From Paenibacillus sp. URB8-2 (GTDB taxonomy: Bacteria > Bacillota > Bacilli > Paenibacillales > Paenibacillaceae): a stretch of DNA of 64,000 bases. The stretch covers positions 1,364,001 to 1,428,000 of the forward strand of contig NZ_AP023239.1 in the NCBI RefSeq assembly GCF_013393385.1, in the 5' to 3' direction. The notes beneath the pieces were generated by a model that was not told the origin of the DNA, did not search any database, and saw only the letters and a list, made by a program, of their open reading frames with translations. A program made the position numbers and the translations under genes. Positions 40,695 to 51,367 of this stretch are shown one piece after another (the stretch's first letter is position 1; each line of letters opens with the position of its first letter).

Positions 40695-42994
40695 AAAGAA
40701 TCTCAAATATTCTAATCATTTTCATTTTGCTGGCATCTATTTTGGCTGAACCGACCTCTGTTAAAGCGGCAGAAACAAGTGCGTCAGTCGCGATTCCTGT
40801 GAATACGGGACTTGTGGGTGACGACAATGCGGTAAAATCGTATACGCTTGATTTGCCGAGCGGTGTTTCGGCGGCTTCCATAAATACCAACTCCCTAAAA
40901 TATACGGGCAACAATACTTTAGATGGGAGTATTACCGTCGAAAATGGAAAAATCAGATTGAAGCTTAAAGGGGTAGCAAATACTAAAACGCTGACTAATC
41001 TAGTTGGTTATCAATCATCATTTGAAGAAGAATTTTTTACCAATCCAAGTAACTCGATCTGGCGGTATTCTGACGGAGTTCGCTGGCAGATTAATGAGTA
41101 TAGCGAAGCATCCGATTCATTGATCTCAAAAGATGTGCCCGCAGAGGATAGCAGCATCCCATCCGATCACCCGCCTAGAACGATCGTTTCGGCTGCCCCT
41201 ATGCAGGATACGAATTATCTTAAATGGTATGATGGAGCGAAAACGAAGGTTATTGATTCAAAATATGTTATTCCATCAACGATTAAACCTGTTTGGGATG
41301 ATAAGAAATCTTCTAACACTATCAAAGAGCCTCCGAAATTTAAAAATGGGAAAGTCATTGTGAACTATGCTATTCCCTGGTATGTGGTTACAGCGGGTCC
41401 AGATGCGGGAAAGATACGATTGCAAACATATGAGAATGTAAGTGATGAAGCGACCCATCCTCTTGTCGGTCATGCCCAAGGGAGAGAGTTCAAGGTAAAT
41501 GTGTTTTATTACTACATAGCCGATGCAAAGGTCCCAACCTACAGCTATAGCGGGAGCATATCTTTTAACTATTCGCCCATCACCGAACCTACCTTGGACG
41601 GCAGCGTTATTGTCGTCCAACCTAATCCTAACCCAACCAAAGGTGATGGGAGCGATGTGTCGGTTACGCTAAAGGTTAATGGCGAGCTTCTGGCTTTTAC
41701 GGATTCGTCTAACATCGAAGAATGGATATTCTACGCCAAGGAATCCGGATCAAGCGATGTTAAGATGAAGAAGGATTATGGCAAGGTTCAAACTTCCAGC
41801 CGGACTTTTGATGATTTCAAAATACCTAAAGCGAAGTTTGCCAGCGGCGAGTATGAGCAGGAGTATACGCTGACTGTTACCGTGCGCTTTTCCAAGCCGC
41901 TTATAAGCGCTGGCGGGGACATCCCCTCAATAACCAAAACGATGAAAGCGAAGGTCGGCGTATATACAGGGCCGCAGCCATCGTACATGCCTGATCCGCC
42001 TCCGACTCTCCCTAGCGGAAAACCGCCTGTGGCGGTCTTGGACGTACCCGATACTGTCGTTGCCGGTGAAAATTTCACCATATCTGGAGGCGGGTCCTAT
42101 GATCCTGATGGAACGATTAAGAGCTATGTGTGGGATACTCCTGCTGTTGTAGATGCGATTAGCGGCAAATATGGAGAAACGAAATATCCGCTTTCAGCAA
42201 TAGGTACGACACAGACGGTTGTACTTGAAGTTGTCGATAACGACGGTCTATCGGGCGTAACATCTAAGAAAATTGATGTTGTGGCCCCGGTTCCGCAGGC
42301 GAAGGTAGAAGTTAGGGGTTCACTTAAACAAAATCGGAGAGTGACCTTGCATAATGCCAGCCGCAATGAAGCGGATGCCTTCCCGCTCGTTGAGTCGAAG
42401 ACCAAGTTCACGGTTGTTCCCATATCTGGAGGTTCGGCTTCAGACATTAAGTATAGTGGTTCCCTGAGCGGGGTGAACGACAAGGATATTTTATTTAGGC
42501 AGCCCGGGACATACAGAGCTACGATTACCGTGGAAAATACGGCAGGGTACACGGGAACAAGTTCAACTACTTTTGTCATTGTTCCTGATGAAACACCAAC
42601 CGCCTTAATATCCGTTCCGAGGGAAGCCTACCGTGATCCTGGTAACGGAAACAAAGCGTCGGCTACAATAGACGATCTATCATTTTCTCCAGATTATGAC
42701 TATCTAGCTAGGCGTTTGTGGGAATATCGATATGATTCCAATAACAATGGGAGTTTTGATGATGAGTCTTGGGTTATTTTAAGCAATGACAACGAAAACA
42801 GACTCACCTTTATGCCTACTCAGGTAGGCCGATACGAAATCAAGCTGACGGTATTTGAAGAATTCGGCCAGCCGACGATTGATGAATTTGTAACGGATGC
42901 GGACCGGAGATCCGCCGATTCCGGAACTCAAAACAGCATTGAAAAGATTATTACGGTCTATAACCGCGCTCCAGTCACGGATTGGACATGGTAG
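40691..42994 (+). CDS. Large secreted PKD-domain protein
   Basis: A 767-residue exported protein (signal peptide ISNILIIFILLASILAEPTSVKA). Residues about 440-530 form a PKD domain: PPVAVLDVPDTVVAGENFTISGGGS, then YDPDGTIKSYVWD. A second such region spans about 640-750 (LISVPREAYRDPGN ... DLSFSPDYDYLARR). It ends with NRAPVTDWTW, which looks like the first strand of another PKD-type repeat, so the protein may be truncated. Probable surface adhesin or tip component of the second Tad-like locus. Confidence 0.8.
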   Translation: MKRISNILIIFILLASILAEPTSVKAAETSASVAIPVNTGLVGDDNAVKSYTLDLPSGVSAASINTNSLKYTGNNTLDGSITVENGKIRLKLKGVANTKTLTNLVGYQSSFEEEFFTNPSNSIWRYSDGVRWQINEYSEASDSLISKDVPAEDSSIPSDHPPRTIVSAAPMQDTNYLKWYDGAKTKVIDSKYVIPSTIKPVWDDKKSSNTIKEPPKFKNGKVIVNYAIPWYVVTAGPDAGKIRLQTYENVSDEATHPLVGHAQGREFKVNVFYYYIADAKVPTYSYSGSISFNYSPITEPTLDGSVIVVQPNPNPTKGDGSDVSVTLKVNGELLAFTDSSNIEEWIFYAKESGSSDVKMKKDYGKVQTSSRTFDDFKIPKAKFASGEYEQEYTLTVTVRFSKPLISAGGDIPSITKTMKAKVGVYTGPQPSYMPDPPPTLPSGKPPVAVLDVPDTVVAGENFTISGGGSYDPDGTIKSYVWDTPAVVDAISGKYGETKYPLSAIGTTQTVVLEVVDNDGLSGVTSKKIDVVAPVPQAKVEVRGSLKQNRRVTLHNASRNEADAFPLVESKTKFTVVPISGGSASDIKYSGSLSGVNDKDILFRQPGTYRATITVENTAGYTGTSSTTFVIVPDETPTALISVPREAYRDPGNGNKASATIDDLSFSPDYDYLARRLWEYRYDSNNNGSFDDESWVILSNDNENRLTFMPTQVGRYEIKLTVFEEFGQPTIDEFVTDADRRSADSGTQNSIEKIITVYNRAPVTDWTW

Positions 42995-43016
42995 GCACTG
43001 GTAGGGGGTGGATAAA

Positions 43017-46000
43017 ATGAAGCATAGAAGCACAAATAGAGGGCTGAAAATACTCCTTTGTTCTGCACTTCTGATGATACCATTGCTGATACAGTGGGGA
43101 GACAATAAAGCTTTTGCCACAGATACTTCAATAGTTAATTATATGGATTATACAGTCCCCGCAACTGATGTGATGGGGCAATTAGCGGACATTGCTCCAG
43201 ACCCGAATGATGAATCATGGTTGTTTGACCCTGCCCTTGCTGCAAAAAATGAAAAAATAAATCTTTATATTTCAAGAATGGAAGCTAAGAGTTACGTACA
43301 TCGAGATGAATACAAAGTAACTAATATCCGGTTCAACAGAGTTACCCGCACTCTTACCTACGACACCAGTCCGTATGTCACAAAGATTCGTTCTTACCGC
43401 ACATACAAACCTGGAATGCCCACCGGATGGGCAGTAGCAGCGCCATCTCTAGGTGTGTTCTATTGGATAGAAGGTGATGTATGGGATAATCATGGAAATA
43501 ACCTTCAAGATGATCAATTCCCTTTTTTGTTTGAAAATCGCACATATGTATTTGGTGAAAATTCTTATTATAGCAATGAATTTTCTTATACTGAGCGTAC
43601 CGTAACCGTACCTGGGGGTAGTCATAGTTATTCTTTCGCTGATTATACAAATGCGGTTAATATAAGTTATACCATCAATGGTGATCCATCCAGCATAATA
43701 ATTAATACTAAATGGGAGGATGAAATTTTTGGTGGTTCATTTGTAACCTACCCTATAAACGATAAACAACAGATCCCGCTTGCTGTTAATTCACCACCCA
43801 GTCTTAAACTTATTAGCCCCAATAATGTCACTCTTTACAACGAGAATGGCAAAAACATTCTAAATATCGAAGGTTTTGCTCAAGACCCGGATAACGAAGA
43901 TTTGGATGTAACGGTGGAAGTACCAAATGTCTTTTACCGCAAGGCCAAAGTGTACGGAGCATTAACGGCAAAATACTTCAAGGTTCCCATTGATGTGATA
44001 GCCGATTCGATCCCTCCGGGAGATTATCAGGCTAAAGTGTCAGTAGTGGACCGTTACAATTTCAAAGCGGAATCGCACTTGAATTTTTCAGTACGAAATC
44101 ACTTAAAGAATAAAGCCTTTTATCTGATCAACAGTCCCGTAGAAATCAATAAAACATATGGAGACTATGAGAACGACCCTCAACACTCCGAACGGTACAG
44201 GTACGATCAAGACCCGGACTTTTTTGATAACTCAATGGGGATGATTTGGGACTCCGGATTGTGGCGATCCAGTAAGTATACTTCTTTCCCTTTCAGTGGA
44301 GCGTACACGGCCAGAGTACAGGTACGTGACAACCCGCAGAATGATGACCGGTTTGATGCATTTCGAATGTGGAGCGGTGACAATCTTTCTTCGATGACCT
44401 TTTTGGTTCACCGGAAACCGATTGCGCTGTTCTCAGCCAAACTAGTGAACGGCAGCTTGCAGCTTTCCGACAGTTCGTACGACCTGGATCACGTTTCAAG
44501 CCCCAATAAAGGCTTAATTGATCGGCAATGGCAATGGCGAAAAAGCGGGATGGAAGTCTGGAACGATGGACAACCGCCATCACCATTACCAACGAGTGAC
44601 CCTTATGAAATGCGCCTTCGGGTAAGGGATGTTGACGGGCCAAGCGGAATCGGGGTCTGGAGCGATTGGTTCCAGCAAACCGTTGGCAGTCCAGGGAATC
44701 TTCCTCCAGTGGCTTTGTTTACTGTCGATCCGAATAATGTCAGCTACCGGAAAGCTACTACGATCACGGATAAGTCCTTCGATCCGGACAATGATTATCT
44801 GGATACTTACGAATGGAGAGTAGTCAAGGATGGCTGGCAGGAGGTTTGGTATCATTATGGAGGAGCGACGACCCCGCCTAACATCGCTGGCTTCGGCATA
44901 GGCAACTACCAGGTTACTTTGAAAGTGCATGATAACCGTGGGCTTTGGTCAGCTCCATACAGCCAAGCCGTACAAGTATTAAATCATCCCCCTGTCGCTG
45001 ATTTTAACATGCCGAATGAAGTGTACCGGGATACCGTAATCACGATGGAAAACCTAACGCCCGATCCGGACCAAGACGGTGATTGGCTTTCATATGAATG
45101 GTATGGGCGATTGAACGGGGGTTCCTATTTCTGGACAGGAAATAGCCGGAATCCGTCAATGACCATTAAAGGCTTAATCAATAGCTATGGCATTTCCGAT
45201 AAAGACGCTATCTCTGATAATTGGGAAATGCGGCTTAACGTATCGGACGGCAGCAACACATCGTATGCAACAGAAATGTTCGTAGTCAAAAATCATCGTC
45301 CAACTGCGGATATATCCGGGCCGTCTACTGTGAATCAGTATGATATGAGAACCTTTGCTTCAGCGGATGAAGATCTCGATACGTCTGATCAGAGTAGCTT
45401 GCATTACTATTGGAGAGTTACGGATAGTGATGGGAAAATCAAGGTGTATAATACAATAAATCTTGATAATCTGACATTTGACCAAGTAGGAGTGTTTACC
45501 TTGGAACATTGGGTGGTAGATCAAATCGGTGATAAGTCCAATATTGCCACCCTAAAAGTCAATGTCATTGAGAATTTGCCCCCATCCATGACGCTTATAT
45601 CCCCTGCCGGAACCCCTGGTAATCCTACCATCATCGACGCTGAGCTAGAAGGCGACCCGTTGATCCAGTGGACCTATGCCGATCCGGAAAACGACGGTCA
45701 GGAGAAGTACCGGTTGGAATTTTTCACGAAAGACGGGCTGCTTGCTAAAAGTGTGGAGAATACGGACAGTACCGGTAATACAAGACAGCGGCAGATGCCG
45801 AACCACTCTCTGGAGCGGTTCCTGTTCTACTCCGTTCAGGGCCGGGCTTTTTCCAAAAACAACTGGTCTGAAATATCCAATGAAAAAGCCTTCATCATCG
45901 ACAACCCGCCGGTTCCCGGTTTCACGTTGATGACGGACACCGGAAAAGATGCAAGCCTGACGCCGATTTACCGGACCGATGTCTTGCAGATTACAAGCAC

Positions 46001-46919
46001 GGCTTACGATGACGATCAGCCGAAGGGAGACAGTCTAACTTATAAATATTACCTGAAACCGAGCGGGGGAACTGAAGGATTAATCAGCGCAACCGACAGC
46101 TTTACGAAACAGTTTACGACCAATGATACGTTTACCATCCGCCAGGTTGTGACCGACTCGTTGGGGTTATGGCGGGAAGTCTCTCATACGCTCACTGTAA
46201 AAAACCGGCTTCCCGTGGTGAATCTCACCTTTCCGACCAGCGACACCGCAGCCAAGCCGACAATCGCCAGTACGATGACACCGATTATGAAATGGAGCTA
46301 TACCGATGATGACGGCGATGAGCAGCAACGGTACCGGGTGCGCATACTGGATGCAGCAACCGGCAATATCGTCGTTCAGTCCGGGAATCAAGCGTCCAGC
46401 CAGAAGCAGTGGACCGTACCGGCCGGAGCGCTTGTAGAGAACCATAAGTATGTAGTTGAGATTGAAGCATATGACGGCTTTGATTGGAGCGCAACCTCAC
46501 CGCGCAAATATTTTATGGTCAACCTACTGAGCGTAAAGGGCGGCGTGAAGCATACCGCGGAGTGGAACGCTAACCGGCAGAGCTACAATTTAAAGATATC
46601 GGGAGACAAAGAGCAGCCGCGTAATTATAATGTATTTTGGGCCGGGGAGAAATTCATGCTTCAGGCGGACGCGACCGGGCTCCCGGATACGATTGACGTA
46701 ACTATGAACAGCGGATTTACGGCGCAGCTTCGTCCTTCGGACAGCGATAAGACATTTTGGACAGGGGAGCTCTACGATTCTACTTTTGAGAAGCTGCCTA
46801 ACGGACCGGTGACCTTTACCTTCACGGCGAAGAACGAATATAACACGAAGATCGACAAGGTAACGGTGATCATTTCTGAGGATTGGAGCCAATATTTCCG
46901 CAGCCATCGGGTGAAGTAA
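43017..46919 (+). CDS. Giant secreted multi-PKD surface protein
   Basis: A 1300-residue exported protein with a signal peptide (GLKILLCSALLMIPLLIQWG). Residues about 300-1150 contain several Ig/PKD-like repeats with recurrent openings such as PPVALFTVDPNNVSYRK, PPVADFNMPNEVYRD, RPTADISGPSTVN and LPVVNLTFPTS, and inner DPDxD motifs. The C-terminus has a fibronectin-like YDGFDWSATSPRKYFMV and a further beta-rich end. There is no LPXTG or S-layer motif. GTG 43008 overlaps the ribosome site AGGGGGTG; ATG 43017 is chosen. Likely an adhesin associated with the second Tad-like system. Confidence 0.82.
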   Translation: MKHRSTNRGLKILLCSALLMIPLLIQWGDNKAFATDTSIVNYMDYTVPATDVMGQLADIAPDPNDESWLFDPALAAKNEKINLYISRMEAKSYVHRDEYKVTNIRFNRVTRTLTYDTSPYVTKIRSYRTYKPGMPTGWAVAAPSLGVFYWIEGDVWDNHGNNLQDDQFPFLFENRTYVFGENSYYSNEFSYTERTVTVPGGSHSYSFADYTNAVNISYTINGDPSSIIINTKWEDEIFGGSFVTYPINDKQQIPLAVNSPPSLKLISPNNVTLYNENGKNILNIEGFAQDPDNEDLDVTVEVPNVFYRKAKVYGALTAKYFKVPIDVIADSIPPGDYQAKVSVVDRYNFKAESHLNFSVRNHLKNKAFYLINSPVEINKTYGDYENDPQHSERYRYDQDPDFFDNSMGMIWDSGLWRSSKYTSFPFSGAYTARVQVRDNPQNDDRFDAFRMWSGDNLSSMTFLVHRKPIALFSAKLVNGSLQLSDSSYDLDHVSSPNKGLIDRQWQWRKSGMEVWNDGQPPSPLPTSDPYEMRLRVRDVDGPSGIGVWSDWFQQTVGSPGNLPPVALFTVDPNNVSYRKATTITDKSFDPDNDYLDTYEWRVVKDGWQEVWYHYGGATTPPNIAGFGIGNYQVTLKVHDNRGLWSAPYSQAVQVLNHPPVADFNMPNEVYRDTVITMENLTPDPDQDGDWLSYEWYGRLNGGSYFWTGNSRNPSMTIKGLINSYGISDKDAISDNWEMRLNVSDGSNTSYATEMFVVKNHRPTADISGPSTVNQYDMRTFASADEDLDTSDQSSLHYYWRVTDSDGKIKVYNTINLDNLTFDQVGVFTLEHWVVDQIGDKSNIATLKVNVIENLPPSMTLISPAGTPGNPTIIDAELEGDPLIQWTYADPENDGQEKYRLEFFTKDGLLAKSVENTDSTGNTRQRQMPNHSLERFLFYSVQGRAFSKNNWSEISNEKAFIIDNPPVPGFTLMTDTGKDASLTPIYRTDVLQITSTAYDDDQPKGDSLTYKYYLKPSGGTEGLISATDSFTKQFTTNDTFTIRQVVTDSLGLWREVSHTLTVKNRLPVVNLTFPTSDTAAKPTIASTMTPIMKWSYTDDDGDEQQRYRVRILDAATGNIVVQSGNQASSQKQWTVPAGALVENHKYVVEIEAYDGFDWSATSPRKYFMVNLLSVKGGVKHTAEWNANRQSYNLKISGDKEQPRNYNVFWAGEKFMLQADATGLPDTIDVTMNSGFTAQLRPSDSDKTFWTGELYDSTFEKLPNGPVTFTFTAKNEYNTKIDKVTVIISEDWSQYFRSHRVK

Positions 46920-47028
46920 GAACGGGTGAAAAACTGAATTATTTTTTCAAATCCTCGCTAAACTCAGTGTATAAAAAATTTCCAGGCCGCGATACTTAAA
47001 GGATTGAAGCCTCTGGTTCGTAAAAACA

Positions 47029-47058
47029 TTGGAAATGCTTCCACATTAGTGATACAAT
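47029..47058 (+). promoter_or_regulatory. Promoter of tkt
   Basis: TTGGAA (47029-47034), an 18-base spacer and TACAAT (47053-47058), about 45 bases before the tkt start. Confidence 0.6.
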
Positions 47059-47103
47059 AATAGTCAAAATGACATTCTTGAGACTTAGAGGAGGACTATT
47101 TGA

Positions 47104-49155
47104 ATGACTGAACAACAGGCAAAAGAGCAAGCGATCCATAAGGATGAGAACTCCACGGTCGACAACCTGGCAATTACGACGATCCGCACTTTGGCCATCG
47201 ACGCGATTGAAAAAGCCAAGTCCGGCCATCCGGGTATGCCGATGGGTTCCGCTCCGATGGGTTATCAACTCTTCGCAAAGACGATGAACCATAACCCTGA
47301 GCATCCGACCTGGGTCAATCGCGACCGGTTTGTCCTGTCCGCCGGCCACGGCTCCATGCTGCTGTACAGCCTGCTGCATCTTAGCGGTTACGATCTGCCT
47401 ATCGAAGAGCTGAAGCAGTTCCGTCAATGGGGCAGCCTCACGCCGGGCCACCCGGAATTCGGTCATACCGCAGGCGTTGACGCCACAACGGGTCCGCTCG
47501 GCCAAGGTATCGGCATGGCGGTCGGCATGGCGATCGCGGAAGCTCAGCTCTCCGCCACCTACAATAAGGATCAGTTTAATGTGATCGATCACTATACTTA
47601 CGCAATCTGCGGCGACGGCGACCTCATGGAAGGCATTTCTTCAGAAGCCGCTTCGCTTGCGGGTCATCTTAAGCTTGGCAAGTTAATCGTGCTGTATGAT
47701 TCGAACGACATTTCGCTTGACGGCAAGTTGAATCTTTCTTTCTCCGAAAATGTTGCGAAACGCTTTGAAGCTTATGAATGGCATGTGCTGCGCGTGGAGG
47801 ACGGAAACGATCTTCCGGCAATCGGCAAGGCCATCGCGGAAGCGCAGGCTGTCACGGACAAGCCTACGCTTATCGAAGTGAAGACCGTCATTGGCTATGG
47901 CAGCCCGAACAAGCAGGGCATAGGCGGGCACGGCGGCACGCACGGCTCCCCTCTCGGCTCCGAGGAAGCGAAACTGACCAAGGAATTCTACAAATGGGTA
48001 TATGAAGAAGACTTCTATGTGCCGGATGAAGTCCGCGCCAGTTTTGCTGAAGTGAAGGAAAAAGGCATCGCCGCAAACAAGGAGTGGGACGAGAAGTTCG
48101 CAGCGTACAAGAAGGCTTATCCGGAGCTGGCTGCGCAGCTTGAAACCGTGCTGAGCGGCGACCTTCCTGAAGGCTGGGACGCTAAGCTGCCGTTATACAC
48201 AGCCGAAGATAAAGCTGTATCCACGCGCGTCGCTTCAGGGAACGCACTGAACGGATTGGCTGCGGGTGTGCCTCAGCTGTTCGGCGGCTCCGCTGACCTG
48301 GAAAGCTCCACAATGACCCATCTGAACGGGCTGGCTTCCTTTACGCCGGAATCGTACGACGGCCGCAATATTTACTTCGGTGTCCGCGAATTCGGCATGG
48401 CGGCGGCTATGAACGGTATTGCGCTGCATAGCGGACTGAAAGTATTCGGCGGCACATTCTTCGTCTTCACAGACTATCTGCGTCCGGCGGTCCGTTTGGC
48501 TTCCATTATGAAGCTGCCGGTCACTTACGTGCTTACTCATGACAGTATTGCTGTCGGCGAAGACGGACCTACGCATGAACCGATTGAACAGCTGGCTTCC
48601 CTGCGCATCATTCCGGGGCTGACCGTTATACGCCCTGCCGATGCGAATGAAACCTCCGCAGCTTGGGCCTACGCGGTGGAGAACAAGGAGAATCCGGTGG
48701 CGCTCGTGCTTACCCGCCAAAACCTGCCGATTCTGTCCGGAACGGTGGACGGCGTGCGCGAGAACATCAAGCGCGGCGGCTACGTCGTATCCGATGCCAA
48801 GAACGGCAAACCTCAGGCGCAAATTATCGCAACGGGTTCCGAGGTGCAGTTGGCCGTCAAGGCTCAGGCCGCACTCGCTGAAGAAGGCATCGATGTTCGC
48901 GTAATCAGCCTTCCAAGCTGGGATCTGTTCGAAAAGCAGGATAAAGCATACCGCGATTCTGTCATCCTGCCGGATGTCAAGGCGCGTCTTGCGATCGAAA
49001 TGGCTCAATCCTTCGGCTGGGAACGATATGTCGGCGACCAAGGCGATATTCTCGGCATTACAACGTTTGGCGCTTCCGCACCTGGCGACACGGTTATCAG
49101 CGAATACGGCTTCACTGTGGAAAATGTCGTTAACCGCGTGAAGGCTTTGCTGTAG
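47104..49155 (+). CDS. tkt: Transketolase
   Basis: A 683-residue thiamine-diphosphate enzyme of the pentose phosphate pathway. The N-terminal [21 protein letters not shown], the TPP-binding GDGDLMEG (residues about 150-170), [10 protein letters not shown], and the central [18 protein letters not shown] and [16 protein letters not shown] segments are all present. Length is normal (about 665). Ribosome site GAGGAGG lies 8-10 bases before the ATG. It stands alone with its own promoter; the next gene ppnP follows after 44 bases and may be co-transcribed. Confidence 0.97.
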   Translation: MTEQQAKEQAIHKDENSTVDNLAITTIRTLAIDAIEKAKSGHPGMPMGSAPMGYQLFAKTMNHNPEHPTWVNRDRFVLSAGHGSMLLYSLLHLSGYDLPIEELKQFRQWGSLTPGHPEFGHTAGVDATTGPLGQGIGMAVGMAIAEAQLSATYNKDQFNVIDHYTYAICGDGDLMEGISSEAASLAGHLKLGKLIVLYDSNDISLDGKLNLSFSENVAKRFEAYEWHVLRVEDGNDLPAIGKAIAEAQAVTDKPTLIEVKTVIGYGSPNKQGIGGHGGTHGSPLGSEEAKLTKEFYKWVYEEDFYVPDEVRASFAEVKEKGIAANKEWDEKFAAYKKAYPELAAQLETVLSGDLPEGWDAKLPLYTAEDKAVSTRVASGNALNGLAAGVPQLFGGSADLESSTMTHLNGLASFTPESYDGRNIYFGVREFGMAAAMNGIALHSGLKVFGGTFFVFTDYLRPAVRLASIMKLPVTYVLTHDSIAVGEDGPTHEPIEQLASLRIIPGLTVIRPADANETSAAWAYAVENKENPVALVLTRQNLPILSGTVDGVRENIKRGGYVVSDAKNGKPQAQIIATGSEVQLAVKAQAALAEEGIDVRVISLPSWDLFEKQDKAYRDSVILPDVKARLAIEMAQSFGWERYVGDQGDILGITTFGASAPGDTVISEYGFTVENVVNRVKALL

Positions 49156-49199
49156 AATAATGTTGGGATAATCGGGAATCTAGGGGGAAGAAAAAAGAG

Positions 49200-49520
49200 A
49201 TGAGTCAATTTAACAACGCGACAATTCAAAAAGAAGCTAATGTTTACTATGATGGGAAAGTAACCAGCCGTACGGTGATTTTGGAAGGCGGCCTTAAGGT
49301 TACGCTTGGCATCATGCTTCCGGGTGTGTATGAGTTCGGCACAGACGGCCCGGAAACTATGGAAATCCTGTCCGGAAAGCTCAAAATATTGCTGCCCGGT
49401 TCGGAAGTATGGCAGGAAATTGACGGCGCGGAGACCTTCCATGTGCCCGGCAATTCGAAATTTTCGCTTGAAGTGTTCACAGTTACGGATTACTGCTGTT
49501 CTTACCCGGCGACTTTGTAA
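49200..49520 (+). CDS. ppnP: Pyrimidine/purine nucleoside phosphorylase (PpnP family)
   Basis: A 106-residue single-domain cupin-like protein: NATIQKEANVYYDGKVTSRTV, TLGIMLPGVYEFGT, and GAETFHVPGNSKFSLEV match the PpnP (YaiE, former DUF1255) family, which phosphorolyses several nucleosides. The ribose-1-phosphate produced could enter the pentose phosphate pathway, fitting the neighbour tkt. Length is normal (about 95-105). A strong terminator follows. Confidence 0.92.
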   Translation: MSQFNNATIQKEANVYYDGKVTSRTVILEGGLKVTLGIMLPGVYEFGTDGPETMEILSGKLKILLPGSEVWQEIDGAETFHVPGNSKFSLEVFTVTDYCCSYPATL

Positions 49521-49550
49521 TTCGTGAGCAACGAGTATCACAATGGAGAG

Positions 49551-49587
49551 AGCATCCTAGCCTAAAGCAGGCGAAGGATGCTTTTTT
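49551..49587 (+). terminator. Terminator of tkt-ppnP
   Basis: AGCATCCT (49551-49558) pairs with AGGATGCT (49575-49582), an inner CCT/AGG pair extends it, and TTTTTT follows. Confidence 0.9.
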
Positions 49588-49772
49588 CATTGTATTGGCG
49601 TTCAAACAAAGCGGACGCATTTTTATCATTTCGAAAAACTGTTTGTGAAGGCCGTTCTCCTTCGTTCCTCGCGATCAAGTGATGAACGTTATTTTCAAAT
49701 ATTCAAAAATAGCAGCCTCCAGACGATGAATATTATGATAGATTCATACATCGATCTAAGGGGCTGGAAACG

Positions 49773-51347
49773 CTGAAACTAACGCCGTATAAGTCAATCA
49801 ATAATTCTATTTTTTTATGCCAAATCTTGCTGTTGTCTGTATTTATCTTTCACCCCGGCAGGGCCCGGGCCTCAGCCGATATCGTAAATCCGAAACAAGT
49901 CTATTCCTATTCCATTATGCAGCGGGATATCGGAAAACTGGCAGCCACATATTCCGACCTGGTGTCGGTCCAGACCTTGGGCCAGACCGCGTACGGAAGA
50001 CAACTGTGGGCGGTAAAGCTTGGCCGCGGGGAGTCTGTGTTATTCCTGAACGGTTCACATCACGCCAGGGAATGGATGACAACCGCGCTGCTTATGAAAA
50101 TGATCGATACATACGCTCAAAGCTATTATCTCGATAAGCCGATCGGACCCTATGATGTTAGGGATTTACTGAACCGCGTCAGTATCTGGATCGTACCGAT
50201 GGTCAACCCGGACGGGGTAACCCTGTCTCAGCAGGGGACCGCCGGTTTGCCGAAATCGGCAGCCGCATTGCTGAACCGTTATAACAGAGGCAGCGCCAAC
50301 TTTGCCCGGTGGAAGGCCAATATGCAGGGACTCGACCTGAACCGCCAGTACCCGGCGAATTGGAGCACGCTGAAGAATGCCGTCAATTACCCCTACTATC
50401 AAAATTATAGAGGAACAAAGCCTGCTCAGGCGCCTGAAGTCAAGATGATGATGGATTTTACCTATAAAATTGATCCGGACGTTACAATTTCTTACCACAG
50501 CTCAGGCGAAATTATTTTCTGGCATTATCATACATTTACCGCGAATCTGGCGCGCGATCGGGAGATCGCCTCCTCGCTGGCACAGCTAACAGGCTACAGT
50601 CTTGTCAAACCGGAAAAAAATCCATCGGGTGGAGGCTATAAGGACTGGTTCATTCAGGAGTTCGGCCGTCCGGGATTTACCATTGAAATCGGAAATTATG
50701 CCGGGGAGAGCAACTTGCCGCTGAGCGCCTTCGGGAAAATATGGAACGAGAATAGACAGGTTCCGTTATATACCGCTTCACAGACATATAAGCTGTGGCT
50801 GAAGCGGCAGAATGTTCAGATTCTGAATCAACACATGAGTTTGTTTAAAAGTACGCCGGTTTATCAGGGGGCAGGTGCCGTCGCGTCTTCTTCGGTTACC
50901 AGTCCGCATGACGTATTAACGCTTGCCCGAAAAGGCGACTGGTACCAAATCAAGACGGAAACCGGTGCCGGATGGATTCATCCCGCCCCCGGTCAGCTAG
51001 GAATTGTGGAAGAGATCGGTGCGGAAGCCGATATTAAGCAAAAAGCCGTGTTGCGCAAATATCCCGATGCTTTTGCTCCAAAAGTCGCCTATTTGTCTCC
51101 GCAAAGCCTTAAAGTAACGGGCCGGATCGGCTCATGGCTTCGTGTCAATTCGGGACAAGGGGAATGGTGGCTGGACGGCCGCGAGGCGGTTCTCCGGTGG
51201 CCTGTGGAACCCGCCAATACGGACAATGCGGAAGAGGGAGCGGCTGCTGCAACTGAAGGCGCCGGAGCTGAAAGTGCCGGACCGGAAAACGCAACGAATA
51301 GTGCCGGACCGGATAGCACAGCGCCGGAGACAATGCCGGCCCCTTAA
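49773..51347 (+). CDS. Secreted M14 zinc carboxypeptidase with C-terminal SH3-like region
   Basis: An exported zinc carboxypeptidase. Zinc ligands are in NGSHHAREWMTT (H..E) and YHSSGEI (third His). The catalytic glutamate lies in GFTIEIGNY. After residue about 340 an SH3b-like part follows (LARKGDWYQIKTETGAGWIHP), then an Ala/Glu-rich tail. The start is unusual: no ATG, GTG or TTG gives a full signal peptide. A CTG at 49773, 9 bases after AAGGGG, would give KLTPYKSINNSIFLCQILLL, a good signal peptide cleaved at RARA-SA. The TTG at 49827 gives a shortened one. Confidence 0.85.
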   Translation: MKLTPYKSINNSIFLCQILLLSVFIFHPGRARASADIVNPKQVYSYSIMQRDIGKLAATYSDLVSVQTLGQTAYGRQLWAVKLGRGESVLFLNGSHHAREWMTTALLMKMIDTYAQSYYLDKPIGPYDVRDLLNRVSIWIVPMVNPDGVTLSQQGTAGLPKSAAALLNRYNRGSANFARWKANMQGLDLNRQYPANWSTLKNAVNYPYYQNYRGTKPAQAPEVKMMMDFTYKIDPDVTISYHSSGEIIFWHYHTFTANLARDREIASSLAQLTGYSLVKPEKNPSGGGYKDWFIQEFGRPGFTIEIGNYAGESNLPLSAFGKIWNENRQVPLYTASQTYKLWLKRQNVQILNQHMSLFKSTPVYQGAGAVASSSVTSPHDVLTLARKGDWYQIKTETGAGWIHPAPGQLGIVEEIGAEADIKQKAVLRKYPDAFAPKVAYLSPQSLKVTGRIGSWLRVNSGQGEWWLDGREAVLRWPVEPANTDNAEEGAAAATEGAGAESAGPENATNSAGPDSTAPETMPAP

Positions 51348-51367
51348 CCGGCCGCTAATAAGCCTCC

